Positions 53,103-62,142 of a DNA stretch of 64,000 bases are shown one piece after another. A program made the translations under genes and the position numbers. Within the stretch, counting starts at the first letter, position 1. Each line of letters begins with the position of its first letter. Under the pieces are notes generated by a model. The model was not told the origin of the DNA. It saw only the letters and a program-made list of their open reading frames with translations, and did no database searches. The stretch lies in contig NZ_LWBL02000013.1 of the NCBI RefSeq assembly GCF_001644195.2, forward strand, positions 1 to 64,000. The letters are read 5' to 3'. Source of the DNA: Bacillus marinisedimentorum. GTDB taxonomy: Bacteria; Bacillota; Bacilli; Bacillales; Bacillaceae_O.

Positions 53103-53873
53103 CTATTGCTTCCCATAAATTTTCTCTGTATTCTTCGCTGTTACCTGTTTTATTTCCTTTATCGAAATGTTTTTTATTTCCGCGATGGCTGCCGCCGATT
53201 TTTCCAGGAGCAGAGGGCTGTTCCTCTTCCCTTCAAACAAGCCGCCCAGCGGCCAGGGTCCGTCTGTTTCCAGAAGGAGCCGGTCTGATGGAACATGAGC
53301 AGTGAGCATGCGGTCACGCTCCCGCCAGCAAACTTCGGGTGTGACAGATATGAAATATCCGGCTTCGATTAGCTTTTCCGTCACCTCTTTCGGTGCTTTA
53401 TGCCAGTGAAAATGGGCACGGAAATGCCGTTCTTTCTGCAATACTTCAAACGCCGGCAGAGCTGTTTCATGTACAGCATGCAGTACAACCGGCAGGTCAT
53501 GTGCCCTGGCTGTCCTAACGTACTCTGCAAAGACTTCAATATATGGATCCAATGAAGAGATGCCGAGGCGCTCCCTTTCATAGTATGGGAGTCCGATCTC
53601 CCCTGCCGCGCTGATCAGTTCCCTTTCCTTTTTTAAAAGTGTCTGCCATTCGAGAATTTCACCTTCCGCAGGCAATTCGTATTCCGGGTGAAAACCGACA
53701 GCAGCTTTAATGAAATCCGGAAACTTCTCCTTCAATTCAAGCGTTTTATAACTCGATGGCAGATCCGTGGATACAGCTACCACACCTTTTACACCAGCAG
53801 CTTTCCACCGTTCAATGGATGCAGGGATATCCCCGTCCTCATATTTATCCAGGTGGATATGCGCATCATACAT
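53103..53873 (-). CDS. TatD-family metal-dependent hydrolase
   Basis: A 256-aa TIM-barrel amidohydrolase of the TatD DNase-like group: MYDAHIHLDKY at the N-terminus (first metal histidines), AAGEIGLPYYER near 92 (bridging Glu), LHAVHET and HFHWHKA histidines near 125-150, and LLETDGPWPLGG near 200 (metal Asp). The start at 53873 follows AAGGGAG; the longer ORF has no Shine-Dalgarno. 21 bp downstream of yisK on the same strand. Confidence 0.88.
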   Translation of the reverse strand: MYDAHIHLDKYEDGDIPASIERWKAAGVKGVVAVSTDLPSSYKTLELKEKFPDFIKAAVGFHPEYELPAEGEILEWQTLLKKERELISAAGEIGLPYYERERLGISSLDPYIEVFAEYVRTARAHDLPVVLHAVHETALPAFEVLQKERHFRAHFHWHKAPKEVTEKLIEAGYFISVTPEVCWRERDRMLTAHVPSDRLLLETDGPWPLGGLFEGKRNSPLLLEKSAAAIAEIKNISIKEIKQVTAKNTEKIYGKQ

Positions 53874-54029
53874 TTTATCAGCTCCCTTGCTGGTCTCTGT
53901 AGAATTTTGTATATTTCCCACTTCTTTTATCGAAAGTCTATGCAGGCAGATCAATTTATTAGATAATACTCCTAGCCGCCTTTTAATGCTATATTTACAT
54001 AAGAAAAAATGAGTAAGGAGCCTACAGGG

Positions 54030-54191
54030 ATGATAGAGAAAACAGTAGAGATGAAACGGGAAGAACTGGTGAAGCTCGCGTTTTTATATGGCTTCACTAA
54101 TAGTAAAACGGTGCAGTGCAGCCAAGAATTGGACAACCTCCTCAACAAACTGCAGTATACGCGGGCAGGTACTGTAAAACGCTACGCCTAA
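54030..54191 (+). CDS. yisI: Spo0E-family aspartyl-phosphate phosphatase (YisI-like)
   Basis: A 53-aa helical hairpin protein with the Spo0E signature SQELDNLLNKLQ near 31-42. Such phosphatases remove phosphate from Spo0A and delay sporulation. ATG 54030 follows AAGGAG by 9 nt. In B. subtilis yisI lies between yisK and the gerP operon, as here. Confidence 0.9.
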   Translation: MIEKTVEMKREELVKLAFLYGFTNSKTVQCSQELDNLLNKLQYTRAGTVKRYA

Positions 54192-54218
54192 AACAAGAAA
54201 AGTTTTCAAAAATAATAA

Positions 54219-54250
54219 CCAGGGGCGCCCTTTAAGGCGCCCTTACTTTT
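54219..54250. terminator. Terminator between yisI and the GDYXXLXY gene
   Basis: AAGGGCGCC/GGCGCCC-type stem between convergent genes; overlaps the end of the 54243 gene. Confidence 0.75.
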
Positions 54251-54782
54251 CTTCCCTCTCTTCAGAAATTTCAAGAATTCTTGACTGGCCCCAGGGCGTG
54301 ATGCTGATTTTCACAATAAACTGTTCAGTCCGGCGTTCCCACTGGGTCCCGGTATTTTCAGGCACAAAATATTTTTCAAAGCCATATTGTATTCTCATTG
54401 TCTTGCTGTACTGGTCATAATAGTTCAGCAATCCGGAAACCCACACGCCTTCCTTGCCTTCCGCCTTTTCGTGATATACCCCTTCCGCACAATAAACAGA
54501 TTCACAGGGCTCAAGCAGGACAAATACCTTTTCATTGCGCCCTTCACGGGGAATAGGCTCTGTCGACCTCCAGAGGTGCTCCGGTAACGTGCTGATTTCA
54601 TAATTTAAATACACATAATCACCGTAAAATAAATCTCGGGGGTCGATCGGTTCCGTTTTCAGCCGGATCTCTTCGCCGACATCTTCAGCAAGATAATACG
54701 AAGCCGTAAGCCCCATCAATACAAGCACCTGGGCTGCGATAAACAGAATTCCGGCTGTCTTCAGCATTTTCTTACTCATCAT
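54243..54782 (-). CDS. GDYXXLXY-domain membrane protein
   Basis: A 179-aa protein with one N-terminal transmembrane helix (TAGILFIAAQVLVLMGLTASYYL) and an extracytoplasmic domain containing the name-giving motif in LFYGDYVYLNYEIST near 52-66. Almost always encoded next to a DUF2157 membrane protein, as here, where its start overlaps the DUF2157 stop by 11 bp. Function unknown. The ATG follows GTGGAGG. Confidence 0.9.
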   Translation of the reverse strand: MMSKKMLKTAGILFIAAQVLVLMGLTASYYLAEDVGEEIRLKTEPIDPRDLFYGDYVYLNYEISTLPEHLWRSTEPIPREGRNEKVFVLLEPCESVYCAEGVYHEKAEGKEGVWVSGLLNYYDQYSKTMRIQYGFEKYFVPENTGTQWERRTEQFIVKISITPWGQSRILEISEEREEK

Positions 54783-55968
54783 GTCCGCCTCCACTGCCCC
54801 CGGCTGCCCGGCGGCGTTTCTCCAGATACCAGCTTAATGCGAAAAGCAGTACACCGCCGACAAGGAAAAACAAGGATTTCGGCATAAAATCCCAGGCCAG
54901 ATGAATATAAGCAGCAAGTGTACTGACAAGAAACACGACCGTTCCAAAATTAATTTTTTCAATCCGTTCTTCTTTATAGCCGATCAGCAGACTTAGAATA
55001 CTGTAGATGAGCAGCAGGATCACATAAAAAACATCCGCTGCCTCACCAATGTAAAACCACGGCAAAAACAGGAGGATATCAGTAAGGTTAGCCTTATCCG
55101 TCCTGGAAACGATCAAGAAAAGCACTGCTGCCGCTGCTGAAAAAAATACCGCAAGCAGCACCGGTTGTGAAAGTTCTTCCGCAATGCCGCCGGAAAACAC
55201 CATGAAAAGGCTAAAAACAACACCGCCGAACAGGCTCACCCACCGAAATGGCCAGTAAACATTGTTCTTGCCCGACACCGCACCGAGAAAATAAAGGAGC
55301 GCAAGCAGGACCGGCATCCACAGCCCCGATTCGAGCTCAGCAATGACAAAGAGAAGTCCTGTAACCGCATAGCCCAGTCCGAAAACGGCACTTGTTTCAA
55401 TCGAAGCACGGTGATAGACAAAGTGCCCTGCTCCTAACAGAAAAATCGCAGCCAGGATATAGCTGAACGAATTAAAGTTTCCGAATATATATACCTGTCC
55501 CGCAATCGAAATCAGCATGGGAAGAATGAGCAGGAACCGGCTTGGTATCAGGGCTGCTGCCCCCAGTCCGGCAATGGCCCACAAAATAAATGGTGAAGCG
55601 GTAAAGGAAACGAAGTGAAACATTTGCCCGATCAGAAAAATCCCGGCACCGAATGATGCCACCCCGATACCGGCCAGGCCGGCGCCAGCCCTGTCATTTC
55701 CTTTTTCATACTGCCGGAATCCAATCCAGTAGAAAGCAGCCATTGCCGTAATAATAATTGAGACACGTACAAGTTCATGAATCTGCTGCCAGTTTGCAGC
55801 AACGAAACTTAGAATTCCCAGTGCGATCAGGATACTGGCAAATAGCGGCAACAGGCTTTTGTACCGCTTCCGCGGATAGCGTTTAAGCAAAACATGGTAC
55901 TGGCCTTCTGTGATAACTCCGTCTTTTACCCATTTCGGGCCTTCTTTTTTCAACCATTGGCGGGACAT
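54772..55968 (-). CDS. DUF2157 polytopic membrane protein
   Basis: A 398-aa protein: short soluble N-terminus (GVITEGQYHVLLKRYP, the DUF2157 signature) and about 12 closely spaced hydrophobic helices. Partner of the GDYXXLXY protein in many bacteria; envelope function unknown. ATG 55968 behind GGAGGGG, which lies in the last codons of the preceding gene, so coupling is likely. Confidence 0.9.
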   Translation of the reverse strand: MSRQWLKKEGPKWVKDGVITEGQYHVLLKRYPRKRYKSLLPLFASILIALGILSFVAANWQQIHELVRVSIIITAMAAFYWIGFRQYEKGNDRAGAGLAGIGVASFGAGIFLIGQMFHFVSFTASPFILWAIAGLGAAALIPSRFLLILPMLISIAGQVYIFGNFNSFSYILAAIFLLGAGHFVYHRASIETSAVFGLGYAVTGLLFVIAELESGLWMPVLLALLYFLGAVSGKNNVYWPFRWVSLFGGVVFSLFMVFSGGIAEELSQPVLLAVFFSAAAAVLFLIVSRTDKANLTDILLFLPWFYIGEAADVFYVILLLIYSILSLLIGYKEERIEKINFGTVVFLVSTLAAYIHLAWDFMPKSLFFLVGGVLLFALSWYLEKRRRAAGGSGGGHDE

Positions 55969-55970
55969 TG

Positions 55971-57191
55971 TCACCCCTCCTTTTCAGTTTCCAAACGTTT
56001 GAAGCGCTGAAAAGAACCATATGTCAACCCTCTCCACAGCCACTCAACCGGTCCGAATCGATACCGTTTGATCCACCAGATACTTGCAGCTGCCTGCAAA
56101 CCAAAAATACAAATCACCAAAATAGTGCCAGGTACAGGCCCCACTTCTCCATACAGCCCGAGGCCGTAGCTGTAAAAAATGAGTGTGCCGATTACCGACT
56201 GAAGCAGGTAGTTGCTGATTGACATTTTTCCAACAGCAGCAAACGGGCTCATCAAGCGGGAAAAGGTTTTTTTCTTCGTAAACAGCACGATTGATGATGC
56301 ATAAAAAAGGGCTGCGGCAGGGCCGCCGATTTCATCCTGAAAGTAATCTGCAGCAGGTGAATGCCCGATTACGTACGGCAGAAACTTAAACACGATTGCA
56401 AACGCAAACGCAGCAATCCAAATTTTTAAAAGGAAACCATGATGGTCTTCAGTATCTTGAAACAAACAGATTTTTGAAGCGGCGGCCCCGAGCAGGAACA
56501 TCGGGAACAGGGATAAAAACAGAAATACCGGCCCAGCGCCCCCGGCGATGTTAACATACGACCAATCCTTGATCCGCTGGCTTGTAATCTCCCCATAGGT
56601 TCCTGATCCGTATATCTCAATTGACTCATACACCATTGGATGTTTCGAAACATTGTATTCCATGCCGCTATCCGTCATGCTGACAGCCGTCAGCATCATG
56701 CCGATCAGCAGCACTTTCACTGCAATGATGGCGAGTGCTGTCAGCGCAAGGGTCCTCGCACTTCGTTTATGAAAAAGAATGAGAATAAAGCCGATAATAC
56801 TGTATGTGATCAAAATATCCCCGTGCCAGATAAAAAAGGCATGAAGGATACCGATAATAAGCAGCACGGCTAGCCTTCTTGCAAATAACCTTGATGCGGC
56901 AAACCCTTTCGCTTCGGCACGTTCCATAAAGATGATCATTCCGTATCCAAACAAAAACGAAAACAGGGTATAAAAACTGGCCTGGGCAAAAATATCGATG
57001 AAACGCTGAACAGCAATGTCTGCTGGACGATCCCATATTTGGCCGATATCCAGATAAAGCCATGGAGCGCGAAAATCCTCCATGTTCACGAGGAAGATCC
57101 CGAATATTGCAAATCCCCTTATTATATCAAGTGATAAAATCCTTTCTTTTCCTCCGACCGGCTGTGCCTTCCCTTCCAATTTTGCAACCAC
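55971..57191 (-). CDS. DUF418-family membrane protein
   Basis: A 406-aa polytopic protein starting RILSLDIIRGFAIFGIFLVNM near 17-37, the family hallmark (acyltransferase-3-like opening), with about 10 helices and a C-terminal DUF418 block (GPVPGTILVICIFGLQAAASIWWIKRYRFGPVEWLWRGLTYG). Relatives are B. subtilis YxaH/YrkO-type proteins. Function unknown. GTG start behind AAGGAG. It heads the three-gene membrane operon 57191-54243. Confidence 0.9.
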   Translation of the reverse strand: MVAKLEGKAQPVGGKERILSLDIIRGFAIFGIFLVNMEDFRAPWLYLDIGQIWDRPADIAVQRFIDIFAQASFYTLFSFLFGYGMIIFMERAEAKGFAASRLFARRLAVLLIIGILHAFFIWHGDILITYSIIGFILILFHKRSARTLALTALAIIAVKVLLIGMMLTAVSMTDSGMEYNVSKHPMVYESIEIYGSGTYGEITSQRIKDWSYVNIAGGAGPVFLFLSLFPMFLLGAAASKICLFQDTEDHHGFLLKIWIAAFAFAIVFKFLPYVIGHSPAADYFQDEIGGPAAALFYASSIVLFTKKKTFSRLMSPFAAVGKMSISNYLLQSVIGTLIFYSYGLGLYGEVGPVPGTILVICIFGLQAAASIWWIKRYRFGPVEWLWRGLTYGSFQRFKRLETEKEG

Positions 57192-57407
57192 CTTTCTCCT
57201 TTTATTGTACTACAAGCCAGGGAATGAGTCTGTTGAAAGAATAAAGCAGAATGTATTATGGTGCAGTGCAGGTGGCCAGCAACATTTCAGAACAAAATGC
57301 ACGCTTGAGGCCATGAATAAAATCCAGGCGCCATACTCCGCTGCATGAGGATATTATAGGAACGGAAGCTCGCCTGCCGTTCCTTTATTTGCGGAAGGAT
57401 TGTTTTT

Positions 57408-57745
57408 GAGGCACTGAATCGGAATTCAGTGCACTTAAGTTGGCGGGTGGCTTGCTTTACAGGCACTGAATCGATATTCAGTGCACTTAATTGGCGGGTG
57501 GCTTGCTTTACAGGCACTGAATCAAAATTCAGTGCACTTAATTGGCGGGTGGCTTGCTTTACAGGCACTGAATCGGAATTCAGTGCACTTAATTGGCAGG
57601 AGGCTTGCTTTACAGGCACTGAATCGATATTCAGTGCACTTAATTGGCGGGAGGCTTGCTTTACACGTACTGAATCAGATTTCAGTGCACATAAATTTGT
57701 TGTTTGAGAACATTACAGGCACCGAATCGTAACTCATTGCCATTC
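57408..57745. repeat. Hairpin tandem array, 51-52-bp period (array 3)
   Basis: ggcactgaat landmarks fall at 57410, 57462, 57513, 57564 and 57615, with variants at 57666 and 57718. Each unit is a hairpin (for example CACTGAAT..ATTCAGTG with cgat/gaat loops) plus the spacer cttaattggcgggtggcttgctttaca. ORFs reading through it are repeat translation, not genes. It lies in the 800-bp gap between the DUF418 gene and the acyl-CoA ligase gene; 57746-57950 shows nothing else. Confidence 0.92.
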
Positions 57746-57953
57746 CTGGTGTTTATCTGACCAATTTTCTTTGGACTTTTTTCCATACTAAGGCCAAAAG
57801 TGACCCCTGCACACACCGGCCCGGGTTGCCAGGATAATCAGAGCATGCATTACTGCAGTTCCATACCGAATCTCTTTTTCACTGTATCCTTGTTGTCTGT
57901 TGCAGCAAACAGATCCCACAATCCGAAATTTCGTAGTTCCCTTAACAACAAGA

Positions 57954-57974
57954 AGCCTCCGCTTCATTTGGCGG
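57954..57974 (-). terminator. Possible terminator of the acyl-CoA ligase gene
   Basis: CTCCGC/GCGGAG stem 17 bp past the stop, followed on the minus strand by a moderately T-rich tail. Confidence 0.5.
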
Positions 57975-57990
57975 AGACTATAATTCTTAT

Positions 57991-59574
57991 TTAGTTAACA
58001 AGCCGTTCTTTGCCTTCCCAGAATTCTTTGCGCAGCTGTACTTTTTGGATTTTACCGGATGCTGTTTTAGGGAGTTCTTCAACAAATGTTACAGCGGTCG
58101 GCGCTTTGAAGTGGGCAAGATGTTCACGCGCAAAGGCGATGAGATCCTGCTCTGTCAATTCCTCCCCTTCTTTTTTGACAACAAATGCATGCGGTGTCTC
58201 TCCCCATTTTTCATGGGGTACAGCGATGACAGCCGCCTCCACAACCTGCGGATGTTCATATAAGACGCCTTCGACCTCGATTGAAGAAATGTTTTCACCG
58301 CCGCTGATAATGATGTCTTTTTTACGGTCAACGATTTCAATATTCCCAAGTTCATCGACAACCGCCATATCACCTGTATGGAGCCATCCATTACGAATTG
58401 CCGCCATGGTGGCCTCATCATTCTTCCAGTAACCTTTCATGACACCATTGCCCCTCGTCAGCACTTCACCGATTTCCTGGGAATTCCACGCCACTTCATC
58501 ACCGTGGTCATTCACGACTTTCACATCGGTCCCGATCATCGGATAACCAGCTTTAGCTTTCAGGCGGTGCAATGTCTCTTTCGGCAACCCGTGATGCTGC
58601 GCGCGCGGAATGGAAAATGTGCTTAGCGGTGCAGACTCTGTCATTCCGTATACTTGAATGAACTCCCATCCCAGTTCGTCCTCAACTCTGGAAACGAAGG
58701 ATGGCGGCGGAGCGGAACCCGCGATAACCACCCGGACATCCTGCTCGTGGACAGGTTTGTTCTGTTCAGCATACTGAAGGAGACTGTTCAAGACTGTCGG
58801 CGCCATGTGCATTGATGTCACCCCGTGTTTCTGAAGCTTGTCGACAATGACCTCAGGAACCGCCTTTCTGAGCATGACGTGTGTTGCCCCGTTCCCGGTA
58901 TAATAGAAAGGGCCGCCCCAGCCATTGACGTGGAACATCGGCAGGACGTGGAGATAGACATCCGAATCAGATACACGCAAATGGTGCTGGACACTTAGTG
59001 CATGCAAATAATTATTCCGGTGGGTGAGCATGACACCTTTCGGCTTGCCTGTTGTCCCGCTCGTGTATAAGAGGCTGCAGACATCATTTTCATCAAGGTC
59101 CGCCCTCTTGAAGGATGTTTCAGGGTACTGCGACAGCCAGTCGTCATATGCTGTTTCAGGCCCATCCTTTTTGCCGTTGTGTACGATAATTTTTTCCACC
59201 GTTTCGAGGTCCTTGATAATCGGCTTAATCAAGTGGTACAATTCCTCATCGACAAACAGCAGCTTGCTCTCACTATGGTTTAGAATATATAAATAATCTT
59301 CTGGCGTCAGGCGTATGTTCAGCGGCACCATGATGCCGCCTGTCTGGAAAACTCCATAAAAGCCTTCGAGCATTTCCAGGGTATTCGGAGCAAGATATGC
59401 GATACGGTCCCCCTTTTCCGCGCCAAGATCCTTCAACCCATGTGACAGCCTGTTTACCCGTCCTTCAAGCTCACTGTATGTCAAGCTCTTTTCATCATCG
59501 ATCACTGCGGTTTTGTCTCCATACAATTTCACTGCCCTGTCCAAGAAATCCATCAACAGCAAAGGCACTTCCAT
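57991..59574 (-). CDS. Long-chain acyl-CoA synthetase family protein
   Basis: A 527-aa ANL-superfamily ligase activating a carboxylic acid as acyl-AMP then acyl-CoA. Motifs: P-loop LLYTSGTTGKPKGVMLTHRN near 168-187, YGMTESAPLSTF near 310, LHTGDMAVVDELGNIEIVDRKKDIIISGGENISS near 395-428 and catalytic Lys near 512 in PKTASGKIQKVQLR. Chain-length preference is not readable; relatives are medium- to long-chain ligases. AAAGGGGG Shine-Dalgarno. Confidence 0.92.
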   Translation of the reverse strand: MEVPLLLMDFLDRAVKLYGDKTAVIDDEKSLTYSELEGRVNRLSHGLKDLGAEKGDRIAYLAPNTLEMLEGFYGVFQTGGIMVPLNIRLTPEDYLYILNHSESKLLFVDEELYHLIKPIIKDLETVEKIIVHNGKKDGPETAYDDWLSQYPETSFKRADLDENDVCSLLYTSGTTGKPKGVMLTHRNNYLHALSVQHHLRVSDSDVYLHVLPMFHVNGWGGPFYYTGNGATHVMLRKAVPEVIVDKLQKHGVTSMHMAPTVLNSLLQYAEQNKPVHEQDVRVVIAGSAPPPSFVSRVEDELGWEFIQVYGMTESAPLSTFSIPRAQHHGLPKETLHRLKAKAGYPMIGTDVKVVNDHGDEVAWNSQEIGEVLTRGNGVMKGYWKNDEATMAAIRNGWLHTGDMAVVDELGNIEIVDRKKDIIISGGENISSIEVEGVLYEHPQVVEAAVIAVPHEKWGETPHAFVVKKEGEELTEQDLIAFAREHLAHFKAPTAVTFVEELPKTASGKIQKVQLRKEFWEGKERLVN

Positions 59575-59662
59575 GTGTATCCCCCTTTAAATGTTTAGAA
59601 TATTCCAATTTATCTTACCATAATATTTCTGCTTTTTCACATATGTATCTTCTGAACGGGGA

Positions 59663-59690
59663 ACAGAAGCCCAATCTGCTTCATATACTG
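59663..59690 (+). promoter_or_regulatory. Sigma-K-like promoter of the gerP operon
   Basis: AC (59663-59664), 17-bp spacer, CATATACTG (59682-59690) against the sigma-K consensus AC-N16-17-CATANNNTA; one mismatch. The gerP operon is expressed from sigma-K in the mother cell in Bacillus. Confidence 0.65.
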
Positions 59691-59721
59691 TTCAGGAAGA
59701 ACAAATAAAGGGTGTTTTTGT

Positions 59722-59943
59722 ATGCCTTCGATCGTAGGAGCAGTCAACGTTCAAACCGTTTCTTCTTCCGCAGTATTCAACATCGGCGATGTTTTCTCCA
59801 TTTCGCCGCGAAGTTCATCGAAAACGTTTTCCGGGGCCGGATCCTTCAATACCGGTGAAGTAGTCCGAAATTATAACGAATACAGTCAGACAAATACATT
59901 GGACCGCGACCTGGTTGACCAGCCCCAGGTTGCAAATGCTTAG
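59722..59943 (+). CDS. gerPA: Spore germination protein GerPA
   Basis: A 73-aa coat protein of the GerPA/GerPF type: MPSIVGAVNV start, FNIGDVFSISPRSSSKTFSGAGSFNTGEVV core. GerP proteins make the spore coat permeable so germinants reach inner-membrane receptors. First of the six genes, behind a sigma-K-like promoter. Weak Shine-Dalgarno (AAAGGGTG). Separated by 184 bp and a hairpin from gerPB. Confidence 0.92.
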   Translation: MPSIVGAVNVQTVSSSAVFNIGDVFSISPRSSSKTFSGAGSFNTGEVVRNYNEYSQTNTLDRDLVDQPQVANA

Positions 59944-60043
59944 CATAATTTGCATGTACTGATTCTGCTTTCTCCTTCATATATCTTTATAAAAAGGACC
60001 TTTCAGCGAAACTTTAAGCAGCCGATGGCACGAAAATCATAAA

Positions 60044-60074
60044 CAACCCCATAGCCTTGCAGCGCTATGGGGTT
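60044..60074 (+). other. Hairpin between gerPA and gerPB
   Basis: AACCCCATAGC/GCTATGGGGTT stem with short loop and no U-run on the plus strand. It could stabilise the gerPA transcript or limit read-through. Confidence 0.7.
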
Positions 60075-60127
60075 CAAATGGGTACAGCCTTGCGGATTCA
60101 GCTTAAAAAGAAAAGGAGCGTGGTCGA

Positions 60128-60367
60128 TTGAAACTTTTCGTCACGCAATCCATTATGATTCAGACCATTAAAATAGGAGGCATAACCAATTCTTCCGTTC
60201 TTCAAATTGGGAGCGCCGGCATGATCAGAACGCTCTCCAATCTGTATAACACAGGCGGATTCACTGAACCGGCACCGGAACCAGTGCAGCCCAAGGGAGG
60301 AACGGGCACCCCGCTGGTTCCCCTCCAGCCTCCATATAGCCGTGGTCTTTCTCAAATGAAGGAGTGA
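60128..60367 (+). CDS. gerPB: Spore germination protein GerPB
   Basis: A 79-aa protein, FVTQSIMIQTIKIGGITNSSVLQIGSAGMI, typical of GerPB, with a proline-rich tail (EPAPEPVQPKG). TTG start behind AAAGGAG. Coat permeability function with the other GerP proteins. gerPC starts 4 bp after its stop. Confidence 0.9.
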   Translation: MKLFVTQSIMIQTIKIGGITNSSVLQIGSAGMIRTLSNLYNTGGFTEPAPEPVQPKGGTGTPLVPLQPPYSRGLSQMKE

Positions 60368-60371
60368 CCTT

Positions 60372-60995
60372 ATGTTTTGTTCAAATGAGCTGCTCCAGTA
60401 CTTGCATGAAATGCATCTCTTTCATCAGTATCAGCAGAAAAAAATCAAAAGAATGGAAACTGAAATTGAGCAGCTTCGGCAAGAGGTACAGAATCTGAAA
60501 GAACAGCCTGGAACCAGCATTGAACGAATCGAGTACAGCTTTGATCAGTTGAAAATCGAGACACTAGAGGGGACATTGAATATCGGCCTGACACCGTCCG
60601 GAGGCGAACCGATCGAAGAGATGCTCGTCAATCATGCCGGCACTCCAGGTCCGGGCCCCGGTTTTGATTATACCGTTCCGTTCATGGATGAAGAATTGAT
60701 GAGCAATGTCCAGGAGGAGCTGAATCGTTATTTAAAAGAAGAAGGGCCTGCCCTCCTTGATGAACTGGAACATAAATACGGGCAGCCTCTCAGCCAGGAA
60801 TACCGTAAGCTGATTGTCAATGATATCGACAATCAGCTCGAAAGCCGCATCCTTTATTATGTACAGCAGTACAATAAGGAATCAGACAGCCGTGCGAATG
60901 CCGATCAGACGGCCGATGCAGTCGCCGCGCGTGTCAAAGACGATATCCGGAACGCAATCGAGGCGTTTATCAAACATTTGCCGAAAGGAGAATGA
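60372..60995 (+). CDS. gerPC: Spore germination protein GerPC
   Basis: A 207-aa protein, the only large GerP member (B. subtilis about 205 aa). N-terminal coiled coil (HQYQQKKIKRMETEIEQLRQEVQNLKEQ, about 17-45), the conserved RIEYSFDQLKIETLEGTLNIGLTP block near 56-80, and a helical C-terminal half. Start behind AAGGAG. Required with the others for nutrient germination. Confidence 0.92.
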   Translation: MFCSNELLQYLHEMHLFHQYQQKKIKRMETEIEQLRQEVQNLKEQPGTSIERIEYSFDQLKIETLEGTLNIGLTPSGGEPIEEMLVNHAGTPGPGPGFDYTVPFMDEELMSNVQEELNRYLKEEGPALLDELEHKYGQPLSQEYRKLIVNDIDNQLESRILYYVQQYNKESDSRANADQTADAVAARVKDDIRNAIEAFIKHLPKGE

Positions 60996-60997
60996 AG

Positions 60998-61183
60998 ATG
61001 CATTACACCGTCGTAAACAGGGAATTGGCTGTAGGTGATATAAGTATCCTCGGGGTATCAAGTTCATCGATCGTTCTTGTCGGTGATACAGAATCGATTG
61101 CGCTTTCTTCCATATTCGATACGCCTGCCGAATCATTGATCATCGGTCCATTCGTTCCGCTGTCACCGGAAACAGGACGCTGA
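60998..61183 (+). CDS. gerPD: Spore germination protein GerPD
   Basis: A 61-aa protein, YTVVNRELAVGDISILGVSSSSIVLVGDTESIALSS, typical GerPD. ATG 60998 is chosen 7 nt after AAAGGAG; ATG 60992 is the alternative and overlaps the gerPC stop. Its TGA overlaps the gerPE ATG by one base. Confidence 0.9.
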   Translation: MHYTVVNRELAVGDISILGVSSSSIVLVGDTESIALSSIFDTPAESLIIGPFVPLSPETGR

Positions 61184-61575
61184 TGTACAGCAGAATTTCG
61201 CTTGTAAAGGAGATTTTGGCCGGATCTGTCATTTTCAGTTCCGTGTTCGAAATCGGTGATTCCAATCACTTGAATTTGAAATCACGGGCGCTCGCGGTGC
61301 AGCGTGAACAGCAGATTTTCTTTGACAGGGAAGGAGCTTTCAATTATCCCCTGTTCAAGCGGAACATTCTCCCTCCGCCCCCCGTCCGGGTGCCTTTTAC
61401 GATGTCAGCCATATACGAAGAGCCTCTGATCCGGGTAAATAAGATAGATATCAAGGGTGTATCATCATCTAGCGCTCTTCATATCGGTTCTACTTGCTGG
61501 ATCAAAGCTGAAGCCCGCGTCAAGCATATCAGGCAGCTTGAATCGAGAAACGAAGAAAATGCGGAAGAAGAATAA
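61183..61575 (+). CDS. gerPE: Spore germination protein GerPE
   Basis: A 130-aa GerPE protein with FSSVFEIGDSNHLNLKSRALAVQRE near 24-48 and a C-terminal VNKIDIKGVSSSSALHIGS repeat of the GerPB/PD-like strand motif near 86-104. Translationally coupled to gerPD. Confidence 0.9.
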   Translation: MYSRISLVKEILAGSVIFSSVFEIGDSNHLNLKSRALAVQREQQIFFDREGAFNYPLFKRNILPPPPVRVPFTMSAIYEEPLIRVNKIDIKGVSSSSALHIGSTCWIKAEARVKHIRQLESRNEENAEEE

Positions 61576-61645
61576 GCCCGAACAAAATGAAGCCGGCTCT
61601 CATAAATTGAACTATAACGTTAGAACGAAAAAAGGGTGTATCTTC

Positions 61646-61861
61646 ATGCCATCAATAGTCGGTCCGGTAAATATCAATGAAGCGTCAGGCGTGGTAAATT
61701 TCGGAGACACATTTTATGTCTCCCCGAAAAGCACCGGCAAAACATATGCAGGATCAGGCGGCTTTAACACCGGTAACTTTGTGAATACAAATAACGGACT
61801 TAGCTCCACGAATACTGGTGATCCTGATGCGGCTGATTCCAATGTAAGCGCAAATGCCTGA
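61646..61861 (+). CDS. gerPF: Spore germination protein GerPF
   Basis: A 71-aa paralogue of GerPA: MPSIVGPVNI start and VNFGDTFYVSPKSTGKTYAGSGGFNTGNFV core. Last gene of the operon, 70 bp after gerPE, followed by a terminator hairpin. Confidence 0.92.
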   Translation: MPSIVGPVNINEASGVVNFGDTFYVSPKSTGKTYAGSGGFNTGNFVNTNNGLSSTNTGDPDAADSNVSANA

Positions 61862-61876
61862 CACAGAGAACAGAAT

Positions 61877-61908
61877 CACCTGCGCCGGTTTAGCGGCGCA
61901 GGCCTTTC
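61877..61908 (+). terminator. Terminator of the gerP operon
   Basis: CCTGCGCCG/GCGGCGCAGG-type stem followed by CCTTTCGTG; modest T content. Confidence 0.65.
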
Positions 61909-62142
61909 GTGTGTCAGTCTGTATGCATTGGCTTAGGTTATTGCATTAACTCTTAACTCCCATTTATCCGGGCAAGGCTGCCGTACCGGCCGCCTTTCGG
62001 TGTGCTGTACCATCGGCTCCCCGGCATAGATTCAAAGGACTTATCCTGCTTTATTGGATATTAATAGAAGCCCGCCCGCTTTTACAGCGGAGAGTTGATT
62101 TCCGCTTCAGGGTCTCGCTTCTTCCACAATCTTTTATCAATA

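Noticed and set aside
57287-57732. Open frames on both strands reading as repeated peptides (for example RVACFTGTES repeats)
   Set aside because: They are translations of the 51-52-bp hairpin array, have no ribosome binding site and exist in several frames at once.
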